A stretch of DNA of 64,000 nt from Bacteroidota bacterium. GTDB lineage: Bacteria > Bacteroidota > Bacteroidia > Flavobacteriales > Flavobacteriaceae. The notes under the pieces were generated by a model, which worked only from the letters and a program-made list of their open reading frames with translations, did no database searches and was not told the origin of the DNA. The stretch covers positions 124,001 through 188,000 of the forward strand of contig JAJRRO010000020.1 in the NCBI GenBank assembly GCA_024279425.1. Reading direction: 5' to 3'. Made by a program: the position numbers and the translations under genes. This document shows, in pieces, positions 35,192 to 44,765 of the stretch; positions within the stretch are counted from its first letter, which is position 1, and every line of letters begins with the position of its first letter.

Positions 35192-35203
35192 ATCTATCTG
35201 ATA

Positions 35204-36133
35204 CTAAAAGGCATAATTAAGCCCGAACAACCAGTAGGTTTGTAGTTCATTATCAATATTGTCAAAGGTTGCATCGGCAACAGGCGTTGGTCCGTTCACT
35301 GCATAGTTAAGAGCTTCTTGCTTGTTGTTCCTTAGTCCAAATTCAAATCCTACCCCTATACCATTCCGAATTGTATAGCCAAATGAGTTGATCCATGTCC
35401 AACTGGACAAATCGGAAGTTGTATAGCTCCTAAACATGGAAAGATTGGTCTTAAAATTGACATGGCCTATTTTTCTGGTATAGTCAGCAACGATTTTTGT
35501 TCCTAGGGAAGACTGAAAGATTGCGTCCTCCTCGCTAAATACAAAGTTATAGTTCAATGGGTGTATTACCACAACCATGTCAGTAATCGGTGTCCAAGTA
35601 GCACCAATACCAAGGTCCAAATATCCCGGATCGTTAAAATTGCTCAACAAGGTGGTCCTATACTCCCCCAAGCCCGAAATAGCCAATTTATTACTGATTT
35701 TATGTCCGTATAAAGAGGTAATCGTAAAGACATCTGTTGCTTCTTTAAAGCTATCGTCATCGGCGGTATTATCCTTATCATCAAATTTAACCCAAGCAAG
35801 ATTCAAATTTCCTGAGTTTCTCCAGAAAAACTTTTCTTGTTGGAGGTTCGCAAACGCATTAACCGTAATTCCGATATTGCCAGCACTTGAATTTGGCTGT
35901 CCTTTGGAGTACCAATTGCTAAAACCTGAAAGATTGGCGCCAATAGTACCAAACGCCCCTTTTTTCCAGCCCGGAAAGGCATCGATTTGTACTTGAAGGG
36001 CATCCGCCCTCCCTTGAATTGCTGCAATGGAATCTTTTTTTAGAGCCTGCAAGGCTTTTAGCTCTTCGGGAGTCTGACCATAAATAACGGAAATGCCAAA
36101 AATAGCCACAAAAGTGAATATTACTTTTTTCAT
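35204..36133 (-). CDS. DUF3078 outer-membrane-type protein
   Basis: A 309-residue protein with a signal peptide (KKVIFTFVAIFGISVIYGQ). A short helical segment rich in Lys/Ala follows (ELKALQALKKDSIAAIQGRADAL), then DUF3078: GWKKGAFGTIGANLSGFSNWYSKGQPNSSAGN, and beta-barrel-like alternating strands ending in LFGLNYAF. The C-terminal aromatic and strand pattern suggest an outer-membrane beta-barrel. The family is almost restricted to Bacteroidota and has no known function. It is the last gene of the leftward SUF-associated block, 66 bp after DUF2480. Confidence 0.85.
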   Translation of the reverse strand: MKKVIFTFVAIFGISVIYGQTPEELKALQALKKDSIAAIQGRADALQVQIDAFPGWKKGAFGTIGANLSGFSNWYSKGQPNSSAGNIGITVNAFANLQQEKFFWRNSGNLNLAWVKFDDKDNTADDDSFKEATDVFTITSLYGHKISNKLAISGLGEYRTTLLSNFNDPGYLDLGIGATWTPITDMVVVIHPLNYNFVFSEEDAIFQSSLGTKIVADYTRKIGHVNFKTNLSMFRSYTTSDLSSWTWINSFGYTIRNGIGVGFEFGLRNNKQEALNYAVNGPTPVADATFDNIDNELQTYWLFGLNYAF

Positions 36134-36199
36134 AATGCTTAGTGTTTATGAAGGCAAAAATAAGAATTGTTAACAATAAACAATTACCGTTATTAACAA

Positions 36200-36706
36200 T
36201 TATCGCTTCTTGTAAATGGGTACTGCGGAGCAGGCCTCACCGTACATAACGCTTTTTGCAATGGGCAGGAGTTTTGCAGTTATCCACAAATAGGCATTTT
36301 GAGGAACGGGTTTATTACCGCAGCCTTTGATTATAACAGGTTTGTCTTTAAAAGCAGAAATATCCATATTCTCGATGATGGGTTGGTAAATCGATGTTTC
36401 CAATTGTTCCAATGTTCCTTGAACCACTTTTTTTGCAAAAGACTGCAATTTACTGGCCACCAACATGTACGCCCATCCGGGTATTATGGCGTCTGTAGAA
36501 CAATGAATTGCCACATATTTGTCTTGATAGACACTCCAATCATTTTCTGAGATGCTCGCCCTGAATTCCTTTTCTCGTAAGACAAGTCCATTATACAACC
36601 ATTGTTTAATGTCCAAAACCACCCGCTCCCCATTTGGGTAATAGTCCTCTAGATCAATTGTGATCAATTGGCTCTGTGCAACACGGTTTATGATTTTTTC
36701 AGACAT
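36200..36706 (-). CDS. DUF2480 family protein
   Basis: A 168-residue cytoplasmic protein of DUF2480: IINRVAQSQLITIDLEDYYPNGERVVLDIKQWLYNGLVLREKEFR (in pieces), then VAIHCSTDAIIPGWAYML and VIIKGCGNKPVPQNAYLWI. The conserved Cys residues (HCSTDA, GCGNKP) and constant linkage to SUF genes in Bacteroidota suggest a role near Fe-S assembly, but none is demonstrated. It lies 36 bp after sufT on the same strand. Confidence 0.88.
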   Translation of the reverse strand: MSEKIINRVAQSQLITIDLEDYYPNGERVVLDIKQWLYNGLVLREKEFRASISENDWSVYQDKYVAIHCSTDAIIPGWAYMLVASKLQSFAKKVVQGTLEQLETSIYQPIIENMDISAFKDKPVIIKGCGNKPVPQNAYLWITAKLLPIAKSVMYGEACSAVPIYKKR

Positions 36707-36742
36707 ACATTAGACTTCAGAATTCTGTTATCAGATTTCAAT

Positions 36743-37069
36743 TTAGAGTAATCCCAATTCTAATTTGGCTTCTTCACTCATAAGGTCTTGGGTCCAAGGC
36801 GGATCAAAAGTAATTTCAACTTCGGCATCTTTAACCGCATCCAGGGATTTTACCTTTTCCTCTACTTCGACAGGGAGCGTCTCGGCCACCGGACAATTTG
36901 GGGAAGTAAGTGTCATCAATATTTTTACATCGCTGTCCTCATTTACAAAAACGTCGTAGATCAACCCCAGCTCATAAATATCGACTGGAATTTCAGGGTC
37001 GTAAATGGTTTTTATAACCTGTACTATCTTCTCACCCAATTCTTGGGTATTCATCACTGCTTCGCTCAT
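36743..37069 (-). CDS. sufT: SUF-associated Fe-S assembly factor (DUF59/MIP18 family)
   Basis: From ATG 37069 the product is 108 residues (starting MSEAVMNTQELGEK); a longer frame adds 14 residues from the 3' end of sufE. The DUF59 domain is complete: IYDPEIPVDIYELGLIYDV, MTLTSPNCPVAETLP with the conserved Cys, VEITFDPPWTQDLMSEEAKLELG. SufT/PaaD-like proteins help mature Fe-S proteins, probably by cluster transfer. It lies 10 bp after sufE, clearly in one transcription unit. Confidence 0.9.
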   Translation of the reverse strand: MSEAVMNTQELGEKIVQVIKTIYDPEIPVDIYELGLIYDVFVNEDSDVKILMTLTSPNCPVAETLPVEVEEKVKSLDAVKDAEVEITFDPPWTQDLMSEEAKLELGLL

Positions 37070-37079
37070 TTTCTTAATT

Positions 37080-37502
37080 TTAGTTGAGTTGAGTTTGGTA
37101 CGCAATAGCATACATTTTCAACTGTTTTACCATACTGACCAATCCGTTTGCCCTTGTTGGTGACAAATGCTCCTTTAATCCAATTTCATCTATAAAACCA
37201 GTATCGGCCTCAATAATATCCATTGGTTTTTGATTGCTGAATGTCCTTATCAAAATGGCAATAATCCCTTTGGTGATGATTGCATCACTATCGGCCGTAA
37301 ACACCAAATTATCACCTTCCAATTCTGCATGCACCCAAACTTTACTCTGACAGCCTTTTATGATATTATCATCGGTCTTGTATTGCACATCGATTAGTGG
37401 GAGCGATTTCCCCAATTCAATCATATATTCATACCGTTGCATCCAATCTTCGAACATGGAGAATTCATCAACGATCTCTTCCTGTATTTCCTTTATATTC
37501 AT
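37080..37502 (-). CDS. sufE: Cysteine desulfuration protein SufE
   Basis: From ATG 37502 the product is 140 residues (MNIKEIQEEIVDEFSMF); an upstream frame adds 15 poor residues overlapping the previous gene. SufE accepts sulfane sulfur from SufS at its Cys in IIKGCQSKVWVHAEL, and stimulates the desulfurase. Other blocks: DWMQRYEYMIELGKSLPLID, DAIITKGIIAILIRTFSNQ, LSPTRANGLVSMVKQLKMYA. It is cytoplasmic. Its partner sufS lies 1.8 kb upstream, separated by the M43 protease and a small secreted protein. Confidence 0.94.
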   Translation of the reverse strand: MNIKEIQEEIVDEFSMFEDWMQRYEYMIELGKSLPLIDVQYKTDDNIIKGCQSKVWVHAELEGDNLVFTADSDAIITKGIIAILIRTFSNQKPMDIIEADTGFIDEIGLKEHLSPTRANGLVSMVKQLKMYAIAYQTQLN

Positions 37503-37539
37503 TCCCTGACTTTGTGCAAAAATACGACAAGTCTTATTG

Positions 37540-37974
37540 CTATTCAACAGTTTCTACCAATGCTACTATTTTATCTATCAATGGTTTTATTTCCTTAGGC
37601 GGATTGCCCTCATCAAAAGAAGAAGACTCATAAATTTTACCATCTTTAGAGACCCTTAACGAAGCAATAAGGACCCGATCGGTTGCGCTGTTGTTTGATG
37701 GTGGAATAAGTGTCCGTATTTCGTCTAGTTCCATTTTATTGACCAAGGCCATCACTTGATTTCTTTCTTGGGGAGTAATCGCTCTTTCGCCATTTTTCTG
37801 GTCAAGCCCCATTGAATTGACAACTATACGCTCGTTGTTGATGATATATTCAAAATTGGCTCCTCTCGTTACAGCCTTGTAGGTCACAGAAAATTGCATC
37901 GTTCTATCTTGATTTTGTTCCGAACAGATAGGATTCATAAATAGAATAAGAAAAACCATTATCAGATATTTCAT
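37540..37974 (-). CDS. Small secreted protein of unknown function in the SUF block
   Basis: A 144-residue protein starting with a hydrophobic signal (MKYLIMVFLILFMNPICSEQNQ), possibly a lipoprotein with Cys at residue 17. The body is a beta-rich domain (FSVTYKAVTRGANFEYIINNERIVV, RVLIASLRVSKDGKIYESSSFDEGNPPKEIKPLIDKI, in pieces). Similar short proteins occur near sufE in Flavobacteriaceae; I do not recognise a named family. It starts after a terminator that follows the M43 gene, so the lower SUF genes (this gene, sufE, sufT, DUF2480) probably form their own unit. Confidence 0.7.
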   Translation of the reverse strand: MKYLIMVFLILFMNPICSEQNQDRTMQFSVTYKAVTRGANFEYIINNERIVVNSMGLDQKNGERAITPQERNQVMALVNKMELDEIRTLIPPSNNSATDRVLIASLRVSKDGKIYESSSFDEGNPPKEIKPLIDKIVALVETVE

Positions 37975-37999
37975 TGAGTATTCCTTTGCCTAATAATAC

Positions 38000-38027
38000 A
38001 AAAAAGGTGCCCAATAGGACACCCTTT
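38000..38027 (-). terminator. Rho-independent terminator after the M43 gene
   Basis: On the reverse strand GGTGTCC, a TATT loop and GGGCACC (one G-T pair) are followed by TTTTTT. It lies 25 bases after the stop of the leftward M43 gene. Confidence 0.7.
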
Positions 38028-38051
38028 TAATACAACCTTAACTGTTAACGA

Positions 38052-39111
38052 CTATGGCACAAAGCTCTCTCGACCTCCATTGTTTCCAAAAAGCGTACGC
38101 ATCCTATCATTTTGCCCTACACTGAACATATACATACAGTCGTCCTGAACATAATCCATATAGTTCATGGTCATATCAGTAGTACCACAATGTTCTATCG
38201 AACCCGGACAAAGGTAATTGGGCCTGTCAGATATTGGAGTGTCACTAACGTAATCGTCCACGCTGCATCCACCATCTCCCCAAATATGCCTTAAGTTAAG
38301 CCAGTGTCCTACTTCGTGTGTAGCTGTTCTTCCATCACCATAAATGCCTCCTGCAGTATTCTCCCCGAAATAATCCGTTCCTATTACTATGCCATCTGTA
38401 GCTGACTTGCCGCCTGGAAATTGGGCATACCCCAAAATTCCACCGCCTATTTCGCAAACCCAGATATTTAAATTGTTCGCAGCATCAGTAGCATCTATCC
38501 CTCCTCGTTTTGCATATTTCATGGCATCCCTAGTACCCCATGAGGTTTTGGATGATGTTCTTCTATTGATTCCAGCTAAGGCAAAGGTAATCTCAACATC
38601 GGCCACAGCACCAGCGAATTCTGAAGGAATCCCCCCCTGTATTTGTATTCAAATTATTGAAATCTTCATTTAAAATATCGATTTGGGTATCAATATGAGC
38701 TTGGGGCACATCACCTATATTCTTCTCAAGAATATTAATTACTACTGGAATGGTAACGTCACCTTGGTAAATCGGAGGGGTTTCTCCATCTCCGCCTCCC
38801 GGAGGGCCACCATTGCCAACTCCTGCCGGTTTTTTGGCCGCTATTAATTTTCTGGTGGCATATTCAATGTCGTACATTTTTTTTGCCAACCCTGGGTTTT
38901 TCTCCAAGCGATAGGCCAAATTTTGCATGGAATGGCATTTTTCATCAGCATTTGCGGATTTTCCCACAAGATCATCGGCTTCTACATAAAGCGTAAAATC
39001 ACTCATGTCCACTTGAATCTCCTGCACCTCTTCTAAATTGGCCTCATTCTCATTTTGCTCACAGGATAACACAAAGGCCAACAACCCCATCCCTATAATT
39101 ATCTTTCTCAT
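38052..39111 (-). pseudogene. M43-family zinc metalloprotease interrupted by a one-base shift in a G7 run
   Basis: From ATG 39111: a lipoprotein signal (KIIIGMGLLAFVLSCEQN) and a pro-region to DILNEDFNNLNTNTGG, then the frame ends out of register. A second frame, starting within the overlap, continues PSEFAGAVADVEITFALAGI to the zinc site TATHEVGHWLNLRHIWGDGGC (HExxHxxxxxH) and the Met-turn TMNYMDY, ending FVP at 38052. The break is at seven C/G (38631-38637); six would restore one ~352-residue pappalysin-type M43 protease. It could be real decay, phase variation, or a sequence error. It lies between sufS and the sufE group. Confidence 0.85.
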
Positions 39112-39299
39112 AATGGTCCTTGATTTTGAATTACCCTTATATGGTATAAAAAATACAGTAATATGTTGCCCTTACAGCGGACATATTGACAAGTATATTG
39201 GACGAACTACGAATGGAGTTCATTTATCTAAATTGAAAAATAAAAACCATAAGGTGTAATAATGCGAAGTAGCATTAATTATTTAGAATTTTCTTTTGG

Positions 39300-40526
39300 C
39301 TATAAAAGCATAGATTTGGCCCGTTTCACACCCTCAACCAAAATAGCTATCTCCTCTTTGGTATTATAAAAATTAAAACTTGCACGAACAGTTCCGGGTA
39401 TTTTGAAAAAATCCATCACCGGTTGGGCACAATGATGTCCTGTGCGTACTGCTATTCCTAATTTATCCAAAATAGAACCAATATCATAAGGATGTATATC
39501 CTCTATATTGAATGAAATCACAGCGGTTTTATGCGCTGCAGTGCCATAAATTCGAAGTCCCTCAATGCTCAGCAGTTCCTGTGTAGCATACTCCAATAAT
39601 TCATTCTCGTATTGTGCAATAACTTCGAACCCAATGGCATTCATATAATCCAAGGCAGCTCCAAAAGCAATTCCTCCACAAATATTCGGGGTTCCCGCTT
39701 CAAATTTGTGTGGTAGTTCTGCATATGTGGTCTTCTCAAAAGTTACCTCAGCGATCATTTCTCCTCCACCTTGATATGGCGGCAGTTTATTGAGCCATTC
39801 TTCCTTACCATATAAAATTCCGACACCAGTAGGCCCACACATCTTATGGGCTGAAACAGTATAAAAATCAACATCCAGTTCCTGTACATCCGCCCTAATA
39901 TGGGGAGCCGCTTGTGCGCCATCTATTAAAACCGCTGCATCTATGTTGTGGGCAGCCTCAATTATCTCCTTAATGGGATTGACGGTTCCGAGGGCGTTGG
40001 ATACATGATTGCAAAAGACCAATTTGGTTTTATCAGATAATAATTTGTAGTATTCCTCCAAAATCAACTCCCCTTCCTGGTTCATGGGAATCACTTTTAA
40101 AATGGCACCTGTTCGTTCACATAACATTTGCCAAGGCACTATATTGGAGTGATGTTCCATGGCCGAAACAATGATTTCATCTTCCTTTTTCAAGAGGGAT
40201 GAAAATCCGTTTGCCACCATATTGATGCTATGGGTCGTCCCAGATGTAAAAATGATTTCGTCTGAACTGGCAGCATTGAAATGCTTTTGGATTTTTAATC
40301 TAGCCTGCTCATACTTATCCGTAGCCTCTTGCGAAAGTGTATGAACCCCACGGTGGATATTCGCATTGTAATTACTGTAGTAATCAACAATTACATCTAT
40401 TACCTGTTTTGGTGTCTGTGATGTAGCTGCATTATCAAAATATACCAAGGGTTTGCCATTGACCTCCCTATTAAGAATGGGGAAGTCTTTGCGAATCTTA
40501 TCAATATTAAATGAGGTCTGTATCAT
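39300..40526 (-). CDS. sufS: Cysteine desulfurase SufS
   Basis: From ATG 40526 the product is 408 residues (MIQTSFNIDKIRKDFPIL); an upstream ATG adds 11 residues. It is a PLP-dependent enzyme mobilising sulfur from cysteine. Hallmarks: VYFDNAATSQTPKQV, NIHRGVHTLSQ, EIIFTSGTTHSINMVA, MEHHSNIVPWQ, LIDGAQAAPH, VSAHKMCGPTGVGILYG with the PLP Lys, FEAGTPNICG, and RTGHHCAQPVM with the catalytic Cys. It is cytoplasmic, and lies 48 bp after sufD. Confidence 0.96.
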   Translation of the reverse strand: MIQTSFNIDKIRKDFPILNREVNGKPLVYFDNAATSQTPKQVIDVIVDYYSNYNANIHRGVHTLSQEATDKYEQARLKIQKHFNAASSDEIIFTSGTTHSINMVANGFSSLLKKEDEIIVSAMEHHSNIVPWQMLCERTGAILKVIPMNQEGELILEEYYKLLSDKTKLVFCNHVSNALGTVNPIKEIIEAAHNIDAAVLIDGAQAAPHIRADVQELDVDFYTVSAHKMCGPTGVGILYGKEEWLNKLPPYQGGGEMIAEVTFEKTTYAELPHKFEAGTPNICGGIAFGAALDYMNAIGFEVIAQYENELLEYATQELLSIEGLRIYGTAAHKTAVISFNIEDIHPYDIGSILDKLGIAVRTGHHCAQPVMDFFKIPGTVRASFNFYNTKEEIAILVEGVKRAKSMLL

Positions 40527-40574
40527 GCTATGGATTGCCTTCTTCGCTGGGAATGACAAGTAGTAGTTTCAGAT

Positions 40575-41891
40575 CTATAGATCAAACCCCAATCTAACAC
40601 CCAATTTCAGGGCTATGAGCTTATTGATCCTTGATTTTAATTCAGGAATACGAACACTTGCCAAAACATTGTTTGCAAAGGCATACATTAATAAGGCCCT
40701 TGCCTCTTTTTTAGGAATTCCCCGTGATTGTAGATAAAACAATGCCTCTTCATCCAGTTGGCCTATGGTGCAACCATGCGAACATTTTACGTCATCGGCG
40801 AAAATCTCTAATTGCGGTTTAGAATTTATAGTTGCCTTGTCGCTAATCAGGATATTATTGTTCTGTTGAAAGGCATTGGTTTTTTGGGCTAACTTATCAA
40901 CGATAATTTTACCATTAAACACCCCTGTCGAATTCTCCCCATAAATTCCCTTATAATCCTGATGACTCTCACAATTTGGTTGAATATGATGGACTAAAGT
41001 ATGATGGTCAACATGCTGTTTGTCACTCAATATGGTAACTCCCTTCATAGTAGAGTCTATGTGTTCCCCATTTTGAAAGAAATTTAGATTGTTTCTAGTG
41101 AGCTTGCCACCAAAAGAAAAGGTATGTACCTTAACCACACTTTTATCTTTTTGATTGATATAGGTATTGTCAATCAATGAAGCGGCCTTGCTATCGTTCT
41201 GAACCTTATAATAATCAACTATCGCATTTTTAGCAGCGAATATCTCCGTTACCGAATTCGTCAATACTTCATTAGATGTAAGGCTTTGATGCCTTTCAAT
41301 TACCTGAAGTTCTGCATTCTCCTCTGCGATAATCAAATTTCTAGGTTGCAACATCAAAGAAGTTTCATTACCTGTTGAAAAGTGCAATATCTCAATCGGC
41401 TTTTTGGGCATTTTATTCTTTGGGATATATATATAGGCACCTTCCCTACTAAAAGCCGTATTCAGTGTGGTCAATGATTCGTCTTTGGAAGCAATTTTAT
41501 TAAAATAAACATCAATGACCGGCTTGTACATGGGTTTGGTCAACGCTGCACTCATCAGGCAAATATCAACTCCATCATGAGTGGTCTCCGATAGAAAGGA
41601 GGAATATATCCCATCGATAAACACAATTTTATAAGTATCTATCTCATGTAAAAAAAACTTCTTTACCTCTTTATATTCCAATGCATTCTCTTCTTTTGGG
41701 AAGATGCTAAAATCTATATTTTGTAGGCCTCTTAACGATGTGTATTTCCACGCTTCCGATTTTTTGGAAGGAAATCCTTTGTTCTCAAAGTTTTTTATCG
41801 CCTCGGAACGAATATCATGTACTGGATGTTCAATATCGACCTTGCCTTCAAAGGCCAAAAATGAAGAAACCAATTTATCTTTTAAATCCAT
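40575..41891 (-). CDS. sufD: SufD, Fe-S scaffold subunit
   Basis: A 438-residue cytoplasmic protein of the SufB/SufD family, forming the SufBC2D scaffold. The N-terminal region (FPSKKSEAWKYTSLRGLQNIDFS, in pieces) and the C-terminal beta-helix end DVKCSHGCTIGQLDEEALFYLQSRGI are typical, as are VHHIQPNCESHQDYKGIYGENSTGVFNGKI (in pieces). SufD assists iron entry and binds SufC. It lies 72 bp after sufC, between sufC and sufS, the usual order. Confidence 0.95.
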   Translation of the reverse strand: MDLKDKLVSSFLAFEGKVDIEHPVHDIRSEAIKNFENKGFPSKKSEAWKYTSLRGLQNIDFSIFPKEENALEYKEVKKFFLHEIDTYKIVFIDGIYSSFLSETTHDGVDICLMSAALTKPMYKPVIDVYFNKIASKDESLTTLNTAFSREGAYIYIPKNKMPKKPIEILHFSTGNETSLMLQPRNLIIAEENAELQVIERHQSLTSNEVLTNSVTEIFAAKNAIVDYYKVQNDSKAASLIDNTYINQKDKSVVKVHTFSFGGKLTRNNLNFFQNGEHIDSTMKGVTILSDKQHVDHHTLVHHIQPNCESHQDYKGIYGENSTGVFNGKIIVDKLAQKTNAFQQNNNILISDKATINSKPQLEIFADDVKCSHGCTIGQLDEEALFYLQSRGIPKKEARALLMYAFANNVLASVRIPELKSRINKLIALKLGVRLGFDL

Positions 41892-41962
41892 TTTAATTCA
41901 GTTTGCAGTTTACAGTTGGTTGTTGGCAGTATTGTTTTCATTATCCCTACTGATTACTGAAA

Positions 41963-42715
41963 TTATACTACAGCTCCATTTTTAATCCAATCGTACCCTT
42001 TCGCCTCAAGTTCATGAGCCAATTCCTTTGTACCCGATTTTACAATCTTGCCCTCATGCAATACATGTACAAAATCAGGAACTATATAATCGAGCAGCCT
42101 TTGGTAATGGGTAATTATAATCACTGCATTGTCCTTACTTTTCAATTTGTTAACACCATTGGCCACAATTCTCAAGGCGTCAATGTCCAAGCCAGAATCT
42201 GTTTCATCCAAAATAGCGAGTTTAGGTTCTAACATTGCCATCTGAAAAATCTCGTTTCGTTTCTTTTCACCTCCTGAAAAGCCTTCGTTCAAGGAGCGGG
42301 ATAAAAATTTACGATCAATGTCCAACAGTTCGGCTTTTTCGCGAATAAGTTTCAACATTTGGCTGGCTGGCATATCTTCCAATCCTCTTGCTTTTCTCGA
42401 TTCGTTGATGGCTGTCTTCATAAAATTGGTAACCGATACCCCAGGAATCTCCACAGGGTATTGAAAAGACATGAATATACCCTTATGGGCCCTATTTTCT
42501 GGAGCCGAATCTTCAAGATTCTCTCCATCAAATTCGACATTCCCTTCGGTAACTTCAAACTCTTCTTTACCGGCAATCACTGAAGCCAAGGTACTCTTCC
42601 CGGATCCATTGGGACCCATAATGGCATGGACCTCACCTGCATTTACTTCCAGGTTAATCCCTTTCAATATCTCATTGCCTTCTACACCAGCGTGTAGATT
42701 ATTTATTTTTAACAT
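41963..42715 (-). CDS. sufC: SufC, Fe-S assembly ATPase
   Basis: A 250-residue ABC-type ATPase. Walker A IMGPNGSGKSTLAS, signature GFSGGEKKRNEI (SufC-specific), Walker B LAILDETDSGLD, and switch His ITHYQRLLDYI are all visible. SufC drives conformational change of SufB-SufD during cluster assembly in the cytoplasm. It lies 34 bp downstream of sufB in the operon. Confidence 0.97.
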   Translation of the reverse strand: MLKINNLHAGVEGNEILKGINLEVNAGEVHAIMGPNGSGKSTLASVIAGKEEFEVTEGNVEFDGENLEDSAPENRAHKGIFMSFQYPVEIPGVSVTNFMKTAINESRKARGLEDMPASQMLKLIREKAELLDIDRKFLSRSLNEGFSGGEKKRNEIFQMAMLEPKLAILDETDSGLDIDALRIVANGVNKLKSKDNAVIIITHYQRLLDYIVPDFVHVLHEGKIVKSGTKELAHELEAKGYDWIKNGAVV

Positions 42716-42749
42716 GTTCAGTTGTGTTTTAATTTTCTTATGTGGATGG

Positions 42750-44195
42750 CTATCCTACGGATCCTTCCAAACTGATTTCTAATAATTTTTGGGCCTCAAC
42801 AGCAAATTCCATCGGCAATTTGTTAAGTACCTCCTTGCTAAATCCGTTTACAATGAGTGCAATGGCCTTTTCGGTATCAATACCTCTCTGATTGCAATAG
42901 AATATTTGTTCCTCGCCTATTTTACTGGTCGTTGCCTCATGTTCTATTTGTGCCGTTTTGTTTTTTACCTCAATATAGGGAAAGGTATGTGCTCCACATT
43001 CATTCCCCATTAAAAGGGAATCGCATTGGGAAAAGTTTCTTGCATTTTCGGCCCGACTGCTTACCTGTACCAATCCTCGGTAACTATTTTGGGATTTTCC
43101 AGCAGAAATACCTTTGGAAATAATGGTACTTCTGGTGTTTTTGCCTAAATGTACCATTTTGGTTCCGGTATCCGCTTGTTGATAATTGTTGGTTACCGCA
43201 ATGGAGTAAAATTCACCGATTGAATTGTCACCTTTTAAAATACAGGAAGGATATTTCCAAGTAACTGCTGAGCCAGTTTCTACCTGTGTCCATGAGATTT
43301 TTGCATTTTTCTCACAAATCCCTCTTTTGGTAACAAAGTTGAAAACCCCTCCTTTGCCGTTCTTATCACCAGGGAACCAGTTTTGTACCGTTGAGTATTT
43401 TATTTCAGCATCATCCAACGCAATTAACTCTACGACAGCTGCATGCAATTGATTTTCATCGCGGGCCGGTGCCGTACACCCTTCCAAATAACTCACATAA
43501 CTTCCCTTATCAGCGATAACCAAGGTTCTTTCAAATTGACCGGTTCCTGCCTGGTTTATCCTAAAATAGGTGGATAGCTCCATTGGACATCGTACTCCTT
43601 TTGGAATATAACAGAAAGATCCATCTGAGAATACCGCAGAATTTAATGCAGCATAAAAATTATCCTTTTGTGGCACCACCGAGCCCATATATTTCTGGAC
43701 CAGTTCAGAATGCTCTTTTATAGCCTCTGAAATAGAACAAAAAATAATTCCCTTTTCTGCCAAAGTCTTTTTAAAAGTAGTGGCAACAGAAACAGAATCC
43801 ATTACAATATCCACTGCGACTCCCGCCAATTTCTTTTGCTCATCCAACGAAATACCCAGTTTCTTGAAGGTGTCCAATAACTCAGGATCCACCTCATCCA
43901 AACTATCATATTTTGGTTTGCTGTTCGGTGCAGAGTAATAAGATATCGCCTGGAAATCTGGTTTTTGATACGTAACGTTGGCCCACTCAGGCTCCTCCAT
44001 TTCTTTCCAAGCTTTAAAAGCTTTCAAACGCCAATCGGTCATCCAACCTGGTTCTTCTTTCCTTTTGGAAATAGCGACTACAATATCCTCATTTAACCCC
44101 GCGGGGAAGGTATCCGATTCAATATCGGTATAGAAACCATATTCATACTCCTTGGTTTCGAGTTCTTTTTTTAATTCCTCTTCAGTATATGCCAT
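42750..44195 (-). CDS. sufB: SufB, Fe-S scaffold subunit
   Basis: A 481-residue cytoplasmic protein, the main scaffold subunit. Blocks: [118 protein letters not shown], and [22 protein letters not shown] (given in pieces) with conserved Cys/Glu ligands. Length is normal. It follows sufA by 64 bp. Confidence 0.97.
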   Translation of the reverse strand: MAYTEEELKKELETKEYEYGFYTDIESDTFPAGLNEDIVVAISKRKEEPGWMTDWRLKAFKAWKEMEEPEWANVTYQKPDFQAISYYSAPNSKPKYDSLDEVDPELLDTFKKLGISLDEQKKLAGVAVDIVMDSVSVATTFKKTLAEKGIIFCSISEAIKEHSELVQKYMGSVVPQKDNFYAALNSAVFSDGSFCYIPKGVRCPMELSTYFRINQAGTGQFERTLVIADKGSYVSYLEGCTAPARDENQLHAAVVELIALDDAEIKYSTVQNWFPGDKNGKGGVFNFVTKRGICEKNAKISWTQVETGSAVTWKYPSCILKGDNSIGEFYSIAVTNNYQQADTGTKMVHLGKNTRSTIISKGISAGKSQNSYRGLVQVSSRAENARNFSQCDSLLMGNECGAHTFPYIEVKNKTAQIEHEATTSKIGEEQIFYCNQRGIDTEKAIALIVNGFSKEVLNKLPMEFAVEAQKLLEISLEGSVG

Positions 44196-44259
44196 TCTTT
44201 CAATTAATCAATTTGAAGGTTATTTAATTTAAAAATCAAGTAATCCTTAAATTTTCAAA

Positions 44260-44589
44260 TTATAGTGAAAAGCTTTCACCACACCCACAAGTACGTTGGG
44301 CATTGGGATTGTTAAACACAAACCCTTTTCCGTTAAGTCCGCCTGAATATTCCAATACGGTTCCTACGAGATACAAAAAACTTTTTTTATCTACTATGAT
44401 CCTCACCGAATTGTCCTCAAAAACCTTATCGGTTTCCCCTACTTTATCGTCAAAATCCAATTCATAAGACAACCCACTGCATCCTCCGCTTTTGACCCCT
44501 ACGCGTACATAGTCCTTGGAAGCATCAAAACCTTCCTCGGTCATGAGACTAATGACCCTTTTTTTAGCTGTTTCTGAAACTTGTATCAT
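44260..44589 (-). CDS. sufA: A-type iron-sulfur carrier
   Basis: A 109-residue HesB/IscA-family protein. The three cluster-ligand Cys are present: SGGCSGLSYELDF near residue 36 and RTCGCGESFSL at the C-terminus. A-type carriers move newly built clusters from SufBCD to client proteins. It is the first gene of the SUF operon, with a well-placed promoter upstream. Confidence 0.94.
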   Translation of the reverse strand: MIQVSETAKKRVISLMTEEGFDASKDYVRVGVKSGGCSGLSYELDFDDKVGETDKVFEDNSVRIIVDKKSFLYLVGTVLEYSGGLNGKGFVFNNPNAQRTCGCGESFSL

Positions 44590-44615
44590 TATTTGTTATG
44601 ATTCTAAATAGTTTA

Positions 44616-44645
44616 CAAATATAAGTTATAAGTGGGGTTCTGCAA
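44616..44645 (-). promoter_or_regulatory. Promoter of the SUF operon
   Basis: On the reverse strand TTG at 44645-44643 and TATATTTG at 44623-44616 are separated by 19 bp, matching the Bacteroidota -33/-7 pattern. The -7 box lies 26 bases before the sufA ATG. No operator palindrome (for example Fur or IscR type) was clear. Confidence 0.6.
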
Positions 44646-44765
44646 CTATAACTAACATTATTATAACGTATATATGAATAAGATTTCTTTATGGAAAGAA
44701 TAGCAATAAGCAAACATCTAGACACTTCAACGCCGTTTAGTGTGACAAAAATAATGCGCTCAAGG

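Larger units (their letters stand above)
34565..35203. other. 640-bp intergenic region with hairpins and two terminators
   Basis: Between hflX and the DUF3078 gene there is no convincing protein gene. A 103-codon frame from GTG 34700 runs through a terminator hairpin and is not believed. The region holds two TTCACAACAT copies (34629, 34641), a TATTTTTG box at about 34650, a hairpin GTCTTATCT...AGATACAGAC near 34710-34733, a GTGC...GCAC stem near 34747-34770, a CCCGATAG/CATCGGG palindrome near 34787-34802, then a terminator at 34833. A small structured RNA is possible but not shown. Confidence 0.4.
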
